Below, in pieces: positions 10,459-20,950 of a stretch of DNA of 64,000 nt. Both the position numbers and the translations under genes were made by a program. How positions within the stretch are numbered: position 1 is the first letter of the stretch; each line of letters opens with the position of its first letter. Location: contig NZ_CP014007.2 in NCBI RefSeq assembly GCF_001658025.2, positions 4,526,001 to 4,590,000 of the forward strand, written 5' to 3'. The notes below the pieces were generated by a model, which worked only from the letters and a program-made list of their open reading frames with translations, did not search any database and was not told the origin of the DNA. The DNA comes from Kosakonia oryzae. Its GTDB lineage: Bacteria; Pseudomonadota; Gammaproteobacteria; Enterobacterales; Enterobacteriaceae.

Positions 10459-12855
10459 ATGAAAAAACGTATCCCCACCCTCCTGGCCACCATGATTGGC
10501 TCCGCCCTTTATAGTCAGCAGGGAATGGCTGCCGATCTTGCCTCGCAATGTATGCTTGGCGTCCCCAGCTATAATCGCCCGCTGGTGCAGGGTGATACCA
10601 ATAACCTGCCGGTGACAATCAATGCCGATCACGCAAAAGGCAACTACCCTGACGATGCCGTTTTTACCGGTAATGTCGATATTAATCAGGGGAATAGCCG
10701 TTTGCAGGCCGATGAGGTGCAGCTTCATCAACAGCAGCCGGAAGGTCAGACAGACCCGGTACGCACAGTGGATGCACTGGGTAATGTGCACTATGACGAT
10801 AACCAGGTCATCCTGAAAGGTCCTAAAGCCTGGTCAAACCTGAATACCAAAGATACCAACGTCTGGCAGGGTGATTACCAGATGGTGGGTCGCCAGGGGC
10901 GTGGCACCGCCGACCTGATGAAACAACGCGGGCAAAACCGCTATACGATTCTGGATAACGGCTCCTTTACCTCCTGCTTGCCGGGTTCTAATACCTGGAG
11001 CGTCGTGGGTAGCGAAGTGATTCAGGATCGCCAGGAGCAGGTCGCGGAGATCTGGAACGCGCGCTTTAAACTCGGCCCCGTGCCAGTGTTCTATAGCCCG
11101 TACTTGCAGCTGCCAATCGGTGACAAACGCCGCTCCGGTTTCTTGATTCCGAATGCCAAGTACAGCACCAGTAACTACTTCGAGTTTTACCTGCCGTACT
11201 ACTGGAACATTGCGCCAAATATGGATGCGACCATCACGCCGCACTACATCCATAAACGTGGCAATATTCAGTGGCAAAACGAATTCCGCTATCTGTCACA
11301 GGCCGGGGCTGGCCTGGTTGAATTTGACTATCTGCCGTCCGACAAAGTCTTCGAAGATGAGTATCCGACGGAGAACAACCGCCACCGCTGGTTATTCTTC
11401 TGGCAGCATTCTGGTGTAATGGATCAGGTGTGGCGTTTTAATGCTAACTACACCAAAGTCAGCGATCCTCATTACTTTAATGATTTCTCATCGAAATACG
11501 GTTCCAGTACCGATGGATACGCTACCCAGATCTTTAGCGCGGGTTATGCAGTAGAAAACTTCAATGCTACGGTATCGACGAAACAGTTCCAGGTATTTAA
11601 CACCGAAAACAGCAATTCCTATGCTGCCGAACCGCAGTTAGATGTGAACTGGTATCACAACGATTTAGGGCCGTTCGATGCGCATATTTATGGACAGGCG
11701 GTGCACTTTACCAACACCAACTCGGACCGCCCGGAAGCGACCCGTGTTCATCTGGAGCCGACGTTAAACCTGCCGGTCTCTAATGACTGGGGCAGCCTGA
11801 ATACCGAAGTTAAGCTGCTGGCGACTCATTACCAGCAGAGCAATCTTGATACCTATCGTAACTACGCGCAGCAGCAGTACAACAACAACCAGAGTGACAC
11901 CAACCAGACGGCGCTGGAAGCGGCGAATAAGTTGAAAGATAACGTCAACCGCGTCATGCCGCAGTTTAAGATGGACGGCAAGATGGTGTTTGAACGTGAT
12001 ATGAACTGGGCGGAAGGTTATACCCAGACGCTGGAGCCACGTGCGCAGTATCTGTATGTGCCGTATCGCGATCAGAGCCATATCAATAACTATGACTCAA
12101 CGCTCTTACAATCCGACTATAGCGGGCTGTTCCGCGACCGCACCTACAGTGGGCTTGACCGTATTGCCTCTGCAAATCAGGTTACTACCGGCGTCACAAC
12201 GCGCATTTATGATGATGCGGAAGTTGAACGTTTTAACGTTTCTGTTGGTCAAATTTACTATTTCACCGAGTCCCGCACCGGTGATGACAACATTAACTGG
12301 GAGAAAGACAACAAAACGGGGTCGTTGGTCTGGGCGGGTGATACCTACTGGCGTATCTCGGATCGCTGGGGTCTGCGCGGCGGCGTGCAGTACGACACGC
12401 GTCTGAATGCCATCGCCAACAGCAGTTCGTCATTGGAATACCGTCGTGATGAAGACCGTATGCTGCAACTGAGCTACCGTTACGCCAGCCCGGAATACAT
12501 TCAGGCAACGCTGCCAAACTACGCGACGTCTGCGCAGTATAAAGATGGTATTTCGCAGGTGGGTGCTGCCGGAAGCTGGCCGATTGCCGACCGCTGGTCG
12601 ATCGTCGGGGCTTACTATTTCGACACCAATACACACAAATCCGCTGACCAGATGGTTGGCTTGCAGTACAACTCCTGCTGTTATGCTCTCCGCGTCGGCT
12701 ATGAGCGGAAAATTAACGGCTGGCAAAATGACCAAAGCAAGTATGACAACGTCATCGGTTTCAACATTGAGCTGCGCGGTCTGAGTTCTAACTACGGTTT
12801 GGGTACGCAACAAATGCTGCGTTCAAACATTCTGCCGTACCGTAGTTCAATGTGA
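10459..12855 (+). CDS. lptD: LPS-assembly outer-membrane protein LptD
   Basis: Outer-membrane beta-barrel that, with LptE, inserts lipopolysaccharide into the outer leaflet; essential. I start it at ATG 10459 (MKKRIPTLL), matching the E. coli N-terminus; an in-frame ATG at 10435 would add eight charged/polar residues ahead of the signal peptide. The protein is 798 residues with a signal peptide cut after GMAA. The four disulphide cysteines are present: CMLG near the N-terminus, FTSCLPG, and the adjacent pair [10 protein letters not shown]. Compared from memory with E. coli (784), there is a Gln/Asn-rich insertion encoded around 11850-11940. surA follows after 53 bases. Confidence 0.97.
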   Translation: MKKRIPTLLATMIGSALYSQQGMAADLASQCMLGVPSYNRPLVQGDTNNLPVTINADHAKGNYPDDAVFTGNVDINQGNSRLQADEVQLHQQQPEGQTDPVRTVDALGNVHYDDNQVILKGPKAWSNLNTKDTNVWQGDYQMVGRQGRGTADLMKQRGQNRYTILDNGSFTSCLPGSNTWSVVGSEVIQDRQEQVAEIWNARFKLGPVPVFYSPYLQLPIGDKRRSGFLIPNAKYSTSNYFEFYLPYYWNIAPNMDATITPHYIHKRGNIQWQNEFRYLSQAGAGLVEFDYLPSDKVFEDEYPTENNRHRWLFFWQHSGVMDQVWRFNANYTKVSDPHYFNDFSSKYGSSTDGYATQIFSAGYAVENFNATVSTKQFQVFNTENSNSYAAEPQLDVNWYHNDLGPFDAHIYGQAVHFTNTNSDRPEATRVHLEPTLNLPVSNDWGSLNTEVKLLATHYQQSNLDTYRNYAQQQYNNNQSDTNQTALEAANKLKDNVNRVMPQFKMDGKMVFERDMNWAEGYTQTLEPRAQYLYVPYRDQSHINNYDSTLLQSDYSGLFRDRTYSGLDRIASANQVTTGVTTRIYDDAEVERFNVSVGQIYYFTESRTGDDNINWEKDNKTGSLVWAGDTYWRISDRWGLRGGVQYDTRLNAIANSSSSLEYRRDEDRMLQLSYRYASPEYIQATLPNYATSAQYKDGISQVGAAGSWPIADRWSIVGAYYFDTNTHKSADQMVGLQYNSCCYALRVGYERKINGWQNDQSKYDNVIGFNIELRGLSSNYGLGTQQMLRSNILPYRSSM

Positions 12856-12908
12856 TCTGTTTGATTTGCAACGTAATCCGCATTGCGGTTAATTGAAATG
12901 GAAAAGGT

Positions 12909-14195
12909 ATGAAGAACTGGAAAACGCTGCTTCTCGGTATCGCTATGGTTGCGAATACCAGTTTTGCTGCGCCTCAGGTTGTTGATAAAGTCGCTGCCGT
13001 CGTCAATAACGGCGTAGTGCTTGAAAGTGACGTTGATAGCATGATGCAGTCCGTAAAGGCTAATGCGGGCCAGGCGGGTCAGCAACTGCCGGACGACGCC
13101 ACGCTGCGCCATCAGATCCTTGAACGTTTGATCATGGATCAAATCATTCTGCAGATGGGCACCAAAATGGGTGTCAAAGTGACGGACGAGCAGCTTGATG
13201 CCGCCATCGCCGACATTGCCAAACAGAACAATATGTCTATGGATCAATTGCGCAGCCGTCTGGCTTACGATGGGGTGAATTACAACACCTATCGCAACCA
13301 GATCCGCAAAGAGATGATCATCTCTGAAGTGCGCAACAGCGAAGTGCGCCGTCGTGTAACCGTCCTGCCGCAGGAAGTGGATGCTCTGGCGCAGCAGGTG
13401 GGGAACCAGAACGATGCCAGCACCGAGCTGAACCTGAGCCACATCCTGATCCCGCTGCCGGAAAACCCGACGTCGGATCAAGTTAACGAAGCTGAAAGCC
13501 AGGCGCGTTCCATTGTCGATCAAGCGCGTAAAGGCGATGATTTCGGCAAGCTGGCGATCACCTACTCTGCCGATCAGCAGGCGCTGAAAGGCGGTCAGAT
13601 GGGCTGGGGACGCATTCAGGAACTGCCAAGCATCTTCGCTCAGGCGCTGAGCACGGCGAAAAAAGGCGATATCATTGGGCCGATTCGTTCCGGCGTCGGT
13701 TTCCATATCCTGAAAGTTAACGATCTGCGCGGCCAGTCTCAGAACATCTCTGTAACCGAAGTTCACGCTCGTCACATCCTGCTGAAACCGTCACCCATTA
13801 TGAGCGACGATCAGGCTCGCGTGAAACTGGAAGAGATCGCCGCGGACATTAAGAGCGGTAAAACCACATTTGCTAATGCAGCGAAAGAGTTCTCCCAGGA
13901 TCCGGGCTCTGCAAACCAAGGCGGCGATCTGGGCTGGGCGGCAGCAGATATTTACGATCCGGCATTCCGCGATGCGCTGATGAAGCTGAAACGCGGCCAG
14001 ATGAGCGGCCCGGTACACTCCTCCTTCGGCTGGCACCTGATCGAAATGCTCGATTCGCGTAACGTTGATAAAACAGACGCCGCGCAGAAAGACAGAGCGT
14101 ATCGCATGCTGATGAACCGCAAATTCTCTGAAGAGGCGGCCACCTGGATGCAGGAACAACGCGCCAGCGCCTACGTGAAAATCCTGAGCAACTAA
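12909..14195 (+). CDS. surA: Periplasmic chaperone / peptidyl-prolyl isomerase SurA
   Basis: Escorts unfolded outer-membrane proteins, LptD included, across the periplasm to the BAM complex. It has 428 residues, as in E. coli. The signal peptide is [20 protein letters not shown] (1-20). An N-terminal chaperone domain (about 21-170) is followed by two parvulin domains (about 171-272 and 282-382), each with a Leu-Ser-His or Ala-Arg-His ILL/ILI motif, and a C-terminal helix. The ribosome site is AAAAGG. Its stop codon is immediately followed by the pdxA ATG with no gap, so they are translationally coupled in the conserved lptD-surA-pdxA-rsmA-apaGH run. Confidence 0.97.
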   Translation: MKNWKTLLLGIAMVANTSFAAPQVVDKVAAVVNNGVVLESDVDSMMQSVKANAGQAGQQLPDDATLRHQILERLIMDQIILQMGTKMGVKVTDEQLDAAIADIAKQNNMSMDQLRSRLAYDGVNYNTYRNQIRKEMIISEVRNSEVRRRVTVLPQEVDALAQQVGNQNDASTELNLSHILIPLPENPTSDQVNEAESQARSIVDQARKGDDFGKLAITYSADQQALKGGQMGWGRIQELPSIFAQALSTAKKGDIIGPIRSGVGFHILKVNDLRGQSQNISVTEVHARHILLKPSPIMSDDQARVKLEEIAADIKSGKTTFANAAKEFSQDPGSANQGGDLGWAAADIYDPAFRDALMKLKRGQMSGPVHSSFGWHLIEMLDSRNVDKTDAAQKDRAYRMLMNRKFSEEAATWMQEQRASAYVKILSN

Positions 14196-15182
14196 ATGAA
14201 AACACAGCGTGTCGTTATCACTCCCGGCGAGCCCGCCGGGATTGGTCCGGATCTGGTGGTTCAGCTCGCCCAACGCGACTGGCCGGTTGAACTGGTTATC
14301 TGTGCAGACGCAACGCTGTTAGCCGACCGGGCAGCACTGCTCGGTCTGCCGTTGCAGCTTCGGGATTACGATCCCGAAGCTGCTGCGGTTGCGCAGCAAG
14401 CCGGTACCTTAACCGTGCTGTCTCTCCCGCTGCATGCGCCGGTGACGCCGGGCGTACTCACCCCTCTTAACGGCCCTTATGTTGTGGAAACCCTTGCCCG
14501 CGCCTGCGACGGCTGCCTGAACGGCGAATTTGCTGCGCTGGTAACTGGCCCGGTGCATAAAGGGGTGATCAACGACGCGGGTACGCCGTTTACCGGACAC
14601 ACGGAGTTTTTCGAGGAGCGCTCGCACGCCGCCAAAGTGGTGATGATGCTGGCCACCGAAGAGCTACGCGTTGCGCTGGCAACCACCCATTTGCCGCTCA
14701 AAGAGGTTGCACAAGCTATTACGCCTGCCCTGTTGCGCGAGGTTATTCATATTCTGCACGGGGATTTGCAGCAGAAATTTGGTATCCGCCATCCACACAT
14801 TCTGGTCTGCGGGCTGAATCCACACGCAGGTGAAGGCGGGCATATGGGGACGGAAGAGATCGATACGATCATTCCGGTACTGGAAGAAATGCGGGCCAGC
14901 GGTATGAATTTGAGCGGTCCACTGCCTGCAGATACGCTGTTTCAGCCCAAATACCTTGATAATGCCGACGCGGTACTGGCGATGTACCACGATCAGGGCC
15001 TGCCCGTGCTAAAATACCAGGGCTTTGGCCGCGGCGTGAATATCACCCTCGGTTTACCTTTTATTCGCACATCCGTTGACCACGGTACCGCGCTGGAATT
15101 GGCGGGCCATGGAACAGCAGATGTCGGCAGTTTTATTACGGCGCTTAACCTCGCCATCAAAATGATTGTTAATACTCAATGA
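14196..15182 (+). CDS. pdxA: 4-hydroxythreonine-4-phosphate dehydrogenase
   Basis: NAD-dependent oxidation of 4-phosphohydroxy-L-threonine in pyridoxal phosphate synthesis; a zinc-dependent dimer. It has 328 residues (E. coli 329). Metal ligands are recognisable as His in TTHLPL (about 166), NPHAGEGGH (about 211) and [11 protein letters not shown] (about 266); the N-terminal phosphate-binding segment [11 protein letters not shown] is intact. It abuts surA directly and overlaps rsmA by four bases (ATGA), the usual arrangement of this operon. Confidence 0.97.
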   Translation: MKTQRVVITPGEPAGIGPDLVVQLAQRDWPVELVICADATLLADRAALLGLPLQLRDYDPEAAAVAQQAGTLTVLSLPLHAPVTPGVLTPLNGPYVVETLARACDGCLNGEFAALVTGPVHKGVINDAGTPFTGHTEFFEERSHAAKVVMMLATEELRVALATTHLPLKEVAQAITPALLREVIHILHGDLQQKFGIRHPHILVCGLNPHAGEGGHMGTEEIDTIIPVLEEMRASGMNLSGPLPADTLFQPKYLDNADAVLAMYHDQGLPVLKYQGFGRGVNITLGLPFIRTSVDHGTALELAGHGTADVGSFITALNLAIKMIVNTQ

Positions 15183-16000
15183 CTAATCGAGTCCATCAGG
15201 GCCACTTAGCCCGTAAACGCTTCGGGCAAAACTTTCTCCACGACCAGTTCGTGATCGACAGCATTGTATCGGCCATCAACCCGCAAAAGGGTCAGGCGAT
15301 GGTTGAAATCGGTCCGGGCCTGGGCGCACTGACCGAGCCGGTTGGCGAACGTCTGGATAAGCTAACAGTTATCGAACTTGACCGCGATCTGGCAGCCCGC
15401 CTGCAAACACATCCGTTCCTCGCGCCAAAACTGACAATTTATCAGCAAGATGCGATGACCATGAATTTTGGCGAGCTGTCGCAGACGCTCGGCCAGCCGC
15501 TGCGTGTTTTCGGCAACCTGCCGTATAACATCTCCACGCCATTGATGTTCCATCTGTTTAGCTATACTGATGCCATTGCCGATATGCACTTTATGTTGCA
15601 GAAAGAGGTGGTAAATCGTCTGGTTGCAGGACCAAACAGTAAGGCGTATGGTCGGTTAAGCGTGATGGCGCAGTACTACTGTCAGGTTATTCCGGTGCTG
15701 GAAGTGCCGCCGACAGCTTTCGCGCCGCCGCCGAAGGTGGATTCTGCTGTGGTTCGTCTGGTGCCGCATACTACGTTGCCGCATCCGGTCAAAGAGATTC
15801 GCACGCTGAGCCGCATTACCACCGAAGCCTTTAACCAGCGTCGTAAAACCATCCGCAATAGCCTCGGCAATGTATTTACGGTTGAGGTGCTGGCATCGCT
15901 GGGGATCGACCCGACGATGCGCGCGGAAAATATCTCTGTTGCGCAGTACTGTCAGTTAGCCAACTACCTGACGGAAAATGCGCCGCCGAAGGAGAGTTAA
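15179..16000 (+). CDS. rsmA: 16S rRNA dimethyladenosine transferase RsmA (KsgA)
   Basis: Adds four methyl groups to A1518 and A1519 of 16S rRNA late in 30S assembly, using S-adenosylmethionine. It is 273 residues, as in E. coli. The methyltransferase motifs are clear: GQNFLHD at the N-terminus, motif [14 protein letters not shown], acidic motif II VIELDRD, and motif [11 protein letters not shown]. Start ATG 15179 overlaps the pdxA stop; apaG begins three bases after the stop. Confidence 0.97.
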   Translation: MTNRVHQGHLARKRFGQNFLHDQFVIDSIVSAINPQKGQAMVEIGPGLGALTEPVGERLDKLTVIELDRDLAARLQTHPFLAPKLTIYQQDAMTMNFGELSQTLGQPLRVFGNLPYNISTPLMFHLFSYTDAIADMHFMLQKEVVNRLVAGPNSKAYGRLSVMAQYYCQVIPVLEVPPTAFAPPPKVDSAVVRLVPHTTLPHPVKEIRTLSRITTEAFNQRRKTIRNSLGNVFTVEVLASLGIDPTMRAENISVAQYCQLANYLTENAPPKES

Positions 16001-16003
16001 CTC

Positions 16004-16381
16004 ATGATCAATTCGCCCCGAGTTTGTGTTCAGGTACAAAGCGTCTACATTGAGTCTCAGTCAGCTCCCGACGATGAACGTTATGTGTTTGCTTACACCA
16101 TCACCATCCGGAATCTGGGGCGAACCCCTGTCCAGTTGTTGAAACGCTACTGGCTGATCACCAATGGAAATGGCCGCGAAACGGAAGTGCAGGGCGAAGG
16201 TGTCGTCGGTGAACAGCCGCACATTGAGCCGGGCGGCGAATATCAATACACCAGCGGCGCGGTTATCGAGACGCCGATGGGCACCATGCAGGGCCACTAC
16301 GAAATGATCGACGCGCAGGGCACTGCGTTTCGCATTGCCGTCCCGGTCTTCCGACTCGCCGTTCCAATACTGATTCATTAA
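16004..16381 (+). CDS. apaG: ApaG (DUF525) protein
   Basis: Small single-domain protein of fibronectin-III-like fold, 125 residues as in E. coli. The family signature GxGxVGxxPxIxPGxxYxYTSG is seen as [20 protein letters not shown]. The biochemical role is uncertain; the fold is shared with an Fbxo3 domain, and pyrophosphate binding has been proposed. The name comes from its fixed place between rsmA and apaH, with gaps of three and four bases. Confidence 0.95.
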   Translation: MINSPRVCVQVQSVYIESQSAPDDERYVFAYTITIRNLGRTPVQLLKRYWLITNGNGRETEVQGEGVVGEQPHIEPGGEYQYTSGAVIETPMGTMQGHYEMIDAQGTAFRIAVPVFRLAVPILIH

Positions 16382-16385
16382 TCCA

Positions 16386-17234
16386 ATGGCTACATATCTG
16401 ATTGGTGACGTTCATGGTTGCTATGATGAACTGATCGCGCTGTTAAAACAGGTTGAATTTTCACCAGAGCAAGACACCCTATGGCTTACCGGCGATTTAG
16501 TTGCCCGTGGGCCGGGGTCGCTGGATGTACTGCGTTACGTAAAATCATTGGGCGACAGCGTGCGTATCGTACTGGGCAATCACGATCTGCATCTGCTGGC
16601 CGTTTTTGCCGGTATCAGCCGCAATAAGCCCAAAGACCGCCTCAATTTATTGCTGGAAGCGCCCGACGCCGATGAGCTGATCAATTGGTTGCGCCGTCAG
16701 CCGCTGCTGCAAATCGACGAAGAGAAAAAGCTGGTAATGGCGCACGCCGGGATCACCCCGCAGTGGGATTTGCCGACGGCGATACACTGCGCACGCGATG
16801 TCGAAGCGGTGCTGTCCAGCGATTCCTATCCGCTATTCCTCGATGCCATGTACGGCGATCTGCCAAACCACTGGACGCCGGAACTCAGTGGGCTTGCCCG
16901 CCTGCGCTTTATCACTAATGCCTTCACGCGTATGCGTTACTGCTTCCCGAACGGGCAACTGGATATGTACTGCAAAGATATTCCCGAGCGTGCTCCTGCA
17001 CCGCTTAAACCGTGGTTCTCGATTCCGGGACCGGTTTCGCAGGAGTACAGCATCGCCTTTGGCCACTGGGCATCGCTGGAAGGCGCTGGCACACCGGAAG
17101 GGATTTACGCGCTGGATACCGGTTGCTGCTGGGGCGGCGTACTGACCTGCCTGCGCTGGGAAGACAAAATGTACTTCACGCAACAGTCAAATCGCCAGAT
17201 GGATTTAGGAGATGGCGAGGCGATAGCCTCTTAA
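16386..17234 (+). CDS. apaH: Diadenosine tetraphosphatase (symmetrical) ApaH
   Basis: Hydrolyses Ap4A to two ADP and also removes NppN caps from RNA. It has 282 residues (E. coli 280) with the calcineurin-type phosphoesterase motifs GDVHG (7-11), TGDLVARGP (about 35-43) and LGNHDLHL (about 62-69), plus later metal ligands in MAHAGI and FGHWASL. It is the last gene of the lptD-surA-pdxA-rsmA-apaG-apaH run; a strong GC hairpin separates it from the convergent folA. Confidence 0.97.
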   Translation: MATYLIGDVHGCYDELIALLKQVEFSPEQDTLWLTGDLVARGPGSLDVLRYVKSLGDSVRIVLGNHDLHLLAVFAGISRNKPKDRLNLLLEAPDADELINWLRRQPLLQIDEEKKLVMAHAGITPQWDLPTAIHCARDVEAVLSSDSYPLFLDAMYGDLPNHWTPELSGLARLRFITNAFTRMRYCFPNGQLDMYCKDIPERAPAPLKPWFSIPGPVSQEYSIAFGHWASLEGAGTPEGIYALDTGCCWGGVLTCLRWEDKMYFTQQSNRQMDLGDGEAIAS

Positions 17235-17240
17235 AGGACT

Positions 17241-17262
17241 CCCCGGCGGCGACCCGCCGGGG
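17241..17262. terminator. Hairpin between apaH and folA
   Basis: A perfect 9-bp stem, CCCCGGCGG (17241-17249) and CCGCCGGGG (17254-17262) with a 4-base loop, lies in the 35-base gap between convergent genes. No long U-tract on either side, so termination may be partial or factor-assisted. Confidence 0.6.
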
Positions 17263-17269
17263 GGACATC

Positions 17270-17749
<480 letters not shown>

Positions 17750-17782
17750 TCATTCATTCCTGGATGCAAAAAAATTGTCGCC

Positions 17783-17811
17783 ACTATACGGAAAGCACAA
17801 TCTTTCGTCGA
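17783..17811 (-). promoter_or_regulatory. folA promoter
   Basis: On the minus strand, -35 TCGACG (17811-17806) and -10 TATAGT (17788-17783) are separated by 17 bases. The -10 is followed by GGCGACAATTTTTTT, which is the same pattern I recall for the E. coli folA promoter. Confidence 0.7.
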
Positions 17812-17936
17812 TGGGGGGCAAGGCAAAGGATAAGAAAATTTTTCATTCTGCTGGCGATACCGCAACCTGTTGCTGCACCGCCAGCTTTCCACTCGCTTTA
17901 ATTCAAAACGTTACCCGTAAACCAGCCTGAACAGGT

Positions 17937-19799
17937 TCACGCCTGCGGTTTCACCTCCGGTTCGTCTGCCGGATCGTCCGTATGCCGTCCCTCTTCCGTT
18001 CCCTGCCAGCCATGGCGCTGTGTTAACGAAAGATGGGCGCGATCCTCTGCGATGATTTCTGTCAACATGGCGCTGGTGCGCTTAAACACGGCAGCACGCG
18101 CCTGCGCATCATTCTCGACCTGCGCCATCTCTTCCACCATCGACGTATTGAAACGGCGGAAATGGTCGGCGCGCTCGCGGGCTTCATAGGCACCTAATCC
18201 TAACCCTTCCAGCGCCAGACGCCCGGTTTTCAGCGCCGCTTCGAAGGTTTCACGTTCCGGTCTGTCGACGCCCGCCTGTCGCAGGCGGATATAGTGATCG
18301 ACATCGCGGGCGCGGGCAATAATGCGCAGATCCGGGAAGTGCTCTTTTGCCAGCTCAGTCAATTGCAGGTTGGCCTGTGGATCATCAATCGCATTAATCA
18401 ACACCTCAGCACGCCCGGCGCCAGCGGACTCCAGCAGATCGACGCGCGTGGCATCACCATAGAAGACTTTCATGCCGAATTTACGCAGCGTTTCGATATG
18501 ATCGGGATCGTGGTCAAGTACCACCATTTTCACGCCGCTGGAAAGCAGCAGACGCCCGGCGATCTGACCAAAACGACCAAATCCGGCGATAATCACCCGC
18601 GCTTCTTCTTCATCGATCTCATCAGCTTCGCGCTCCTGCTGTGCACCGGCACTCTCCAGCCGTGCCAGCAGCACCAGCAGGACTGGCGTCGCCGCCATTG
18701 ATAACGCGACGGTCAGCGTTAGCGCTTTCGCCCATTCCGGATCGAGCACCTGCGCGGTTTGCGCGGCACCAAACACCACAAAGGCGAATTCACTCCCCTG
18801 CCCCAGCAGCGCGGCAAACCACATCCGCTGTTTACCCGGAACGCGTAACGGGCGGGCGATCAGCCACAGCACCACGCTTTTAATCACCAGGAAACCCACC
18901 AGCAACAGCAGGATACGCAGCGGGTGCGTCACCAGCGTACCGAAGTCAATGGACATACCGACGCCAATAAAGAACAGCCCAAGCAGCAGGCCTTTAAACG
19001 GTTCGATGTCGCTTTCCAGCGCGTGACGATATTCAGAGCTGGCCAGTAACACCCCGGCAAGGAAGGCCCCCATCGCCATCGACAATCCCGCCTCTTCCAG
19101 CAACAACCCAAAGCCAAATACCAGAAACAGCGCCACGGCGCAGAACACTTCCCGCAGCCCGGAACGAGCAACAAAGCGTAGCGCAGGACGCGCGACATAA
19201 CGCCCAATCAGCACCACCAGCACCAGCGCGCCCACCACTTTCAGCGCTGAAAGGGTAAAAGCGCTTAACGTCATCGCACCGCCGCTGGCCGCCAGCAGCG
19301 GAATCATCGCCACCAGCGGGATGGCAGCGATGTCCTGGAATAGCAGCACCGAGAAGGCGCTGCGCCCCATCTGCGAAACCGTCAGGTTGCGTTCATTCAT
19401 CGCCTGCATGGCAATCGCAGTGGAAGAGAGCGCCAGCGTCAGACCAATCAGCAGCGCCACCGGCCACGCCAGCCCCAGCAGGGCGCAAAACACGCCAAGT
19501 AGCAGGCCGCAGCTCACCATTTGCAGCGCGCCGCCGCCAAACACCGAGGCGCGCAACTTCCACAATCGTTGCGGATCCAGCTCAAGGCCAATCACGAAAA
19601 GCATCAGCACCACGCCAATTTCGGCGAAATGGAGAATGGATTCGGCATCGGTCACCAGGCGCAATCCCCACGGCCCAATAATGCCGCCGGCAATCAGATA
19701 GCCAAGCACCGACCCCAGCCCCAACCGTACGGCGATGGGGACAATCAGCGCGGCCGAACCGAGGTAGATCAGCGCCTGTATTAATGAATGGCTATCCAT
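17937..19799 (-). CDS. kefC: Glutathione-gated K+/H+ antiporter KefC
   Basis: Inner-membrane potassium efflux system that protects against electrophiles by acidifying the cytoplasm; closed by glutathione, opened by glutathione adducts. I use ATG 19799 ([10 protein letters not shown]), giving 620 residues as in E. coli; the longer frame upstream would run 96 bases into kefF. The first 380 or so residues are the CPA2 transporter with about 12 membrane spans and the conserved [11 protein letters not shown] segment. A linker leads to a KTN (Rossmann) domain starting [12 protein letters not shown], and an Arg/Glu-rich C-terminal tail. It overlaps the 3' end of kefF by 8 bases. Confidence 0.97.
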   Translation of the reverse strand: MDSHSLIQALIYLGSAALIVPIAVRLGLGSVLGYLIAGGIIGPWGLRLVTDAESILHFAEIGVVLMLFVIGLELDPQRLWKLRASVFGGGALQMVSCGLLLGVFCALLGLAWPVALLIGLTLALSSTAIAMQAMNERNLTVSQMGRSAFSVLLFQDIAAIPLVAMIPLLAASGGAMTLSAFTLSALKVVGALVLVVLIGRYVARPALRFVARSGLREVFCAVALFLVFGFGLLLEEAGLSMAMGAFLAGVLLASSEYRHALESDIEPFKGLLLGLFFIGVGMSIDFGTLVTHPLRILLLLVGFLVIKSVVLWLIARPLRVPGKQRMWFAALLGQGSEFAFVVFGAAQTAQVLDPEWAKALTLTVALSMAATPVLLVLLARLESAGAQQEREADEIDEEEARVIIAGFGRFGQIAGRLLLSSGVKMVVLDHDPDHIETLRKFGMKVFYGDATRVDLLESAGAGRAEVLINAIDDPQANLQLTELAKEHFPDLRIIARARDVDHYIRLRQAGVDRPERETFEAALKTGRLALEGLGLGAYEARERADHFRRFNTSMVEEMAQVENDAQARAAVFKRTSAMLTEIIAEDRAHLSLTQRHGWQGTEEGRHTDDPADEPEVKPQA

Positions 19800-20322
19800 G
19801 TGCCGCCTCCTGCCACTCCAGCAAACGTTGTTTGTAATGACGCGCCTGCGCCTGCAGGGTTTCATCGTCGCAAATAAAGGTACAGTGCACGGCAAAAGGC
19901 GGTAACCAGTTCATCCCGCAGTAAATGGCGGTTGCCTGTAACGGCTGCGAAAGCACATCAAAACCGGGGTGCGATCCAATATCAAAATGGTGGTCGCCGC
20001 CGCCAGTGGTCACAGCCCACATCACGTTTTTGCCTTTAAGCGCGGTGCCTTCATGACCATAGGCCCAGCCATGCGACAACACTTTATCCAGCCAGAGTTT
20101 CAGTAACGGCGGAACGCTGTACCACTGCATTGGATGCTGCCAGATAACCAGCGAAGCGCGGGAAAGCGCCTCCTGCTCGGCGGCCACATCAATATTAAAG
20201 TCAGGGTATAGCTCATAGAGAGAACGGATTTCGACGCCTTCCAGCGTCCTTGCCTGCTCAATCATTCGCTTATTCGCATGCGAATGCTGCGGATAAGGAT
20301 GGGCATAAATTATAAGGATCAT
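19792..20322 (-). CDS. kefF: KefC ancillary quinone oxidoreductase KefF
   Basis: FMN-binding flavodoxin-fold protein that binds KefC and is needed for its full activity; it also reduces quinones. It has 176 residues, as in E. coli. The FMN phosphate-binding loop is [13 protein letters not shown] near the N-terminus, and [14 protein letters not shown] and [10 protein letters not shown] are family hallmarks. It is the promoter-proximal gene of kefFC. The UPF0303 gene lies upstream on the same strand but is separated by 122 bases containing a hairpin, so kefFC probably has its own promoter. Confidence 0.96.
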   Translation of the reverse strand: MILIIYAHPYPQHSHANKRMIEQARTLEGVEIRSLYELYPDFNIDVAAEQEALSRASLVIWQHPMQWYSVPPLLKLWLDKVLSHGWAYGHEGTALKGKNVMWAVTTGGGDHHFDIGSHPGFDVLSQPLQATAIYCGMNWLPPFAVHCTFICDDETLQAQARHYKQRLLEWQEAAHG

Positions 20323-20407
20323 CGATCAACCTGTTTTTCACTGCGCTCTTTTGCTTGAGAGTGTAGACAGTTAATCGTCCGGCTTAAAGCGACAATCTGT
20401 GCGGGAA

Positions 20408-20434
20408 TGGCAGGTGCAACCCACGCACCTGCCA
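20408..20434 (-). terminator. Hairpin after the UPF0303 gene
   Basis: A perfect 10-bp stem, TGGCAGGTGC and GCACCTGCCA with a 7-base loop, lies just downstream of the UPF0303 stop and upstream of kefF. The minus-strand side continues ATTCCCGC, a poor U-tract, so it may be a weak terminator for the ketogluconate arm. Confidence 0.5.
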
Positions 20435-20444
20435 GTGAAGGGAG

Positions 20445-20939
20445 TTATATCGGAGGGACGAGCGTCAGTGGCGCGACATTCAGCCTCTGTGCCAGCGTAG
20501 TCAGCACAAGGTTATGATCATCACGCTGCGGTGCGCCCGAGACCGTCACCGTACCAATCAGGCAACCGCTGGTCAGATAAAGCGGATAACTGCCGCCAAA
20601 TGCTGCATAGTCTCGCGCATTCACGCCATAACGTTCACTCAACGTCGTACCACGGGATTGCAGCATCAACCCGGCAGCCCAGGAGCTGATGCCGAGAAAA
20701 TCCACCAGATTACGTTTACGCCGTACCCAATCCACATTTTCTGCCGTCGCGCCGGGCATTAGCGCGCTGAACAGGCACAGTTGATTGACCCGGATCTCAA
20801 TTGCCAGCGCATAATCGCGGCGCAGTGCCGCCTGGTATAACGCATTCCCCAGCGTCCAGGCATCCGCATAATCGAAGGCCGGAAAGCGCAATGTGGCACG
20901 GTGGCTTTCGCATAATGCGATCTGTTGCTCCAGTGTCAT
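20445..20939 (-). CDS. UPF0303 / heme-degrading-domain (HbpS/GlcG-like) protein
   Basis: A 164-residue protein of the UPF0303 group (yeast YBR137W-like, in the HbpS/GlcG fold superfamily). Biochemical function is unknown; some database entries call the domain heme-degrading. Seen here: no signal peptide, conserved Arg/Lys patch WVRRKRNLVDFLGISSW, then a small-residue core YAAFGGSYPLYLTSG followed by GTVTVSG. The start is supported by CGGAGA upstream, and it begins only 11 bases after the MFS gene stop, so it is the last gene of a regulator-proximal operon: dehydrogenase, transporter, UPF0303. Context suggests a role in handling a hydroxy or keto acid, but that is inference. Confidence 0.8.
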   Translation of the reverse strand: MTLEQQIALCESHRATLRFPAFDYADAWTLGNALYQAALRRDYALAIEIRVNQLCLFSALMPGATAENVDWVRRKRNLVDFLGISSWAAGLMLQSRGTTLSERYGVNARDYAAFGGSYPLYLTSGCLIGTVTVSGAPQRDDHNLVLTTLAQRLNVAPLTLVPPI

Positions 20940-20950
20940 GGTGCTCTCCG

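Noticed and set aside
19800-19895. Longer N-terminus for KefC
   Set aside because: It would overlap kefF by more than 100 bases and add a basic leader that KefC proteins lack; ATG 19799 matches the family start.
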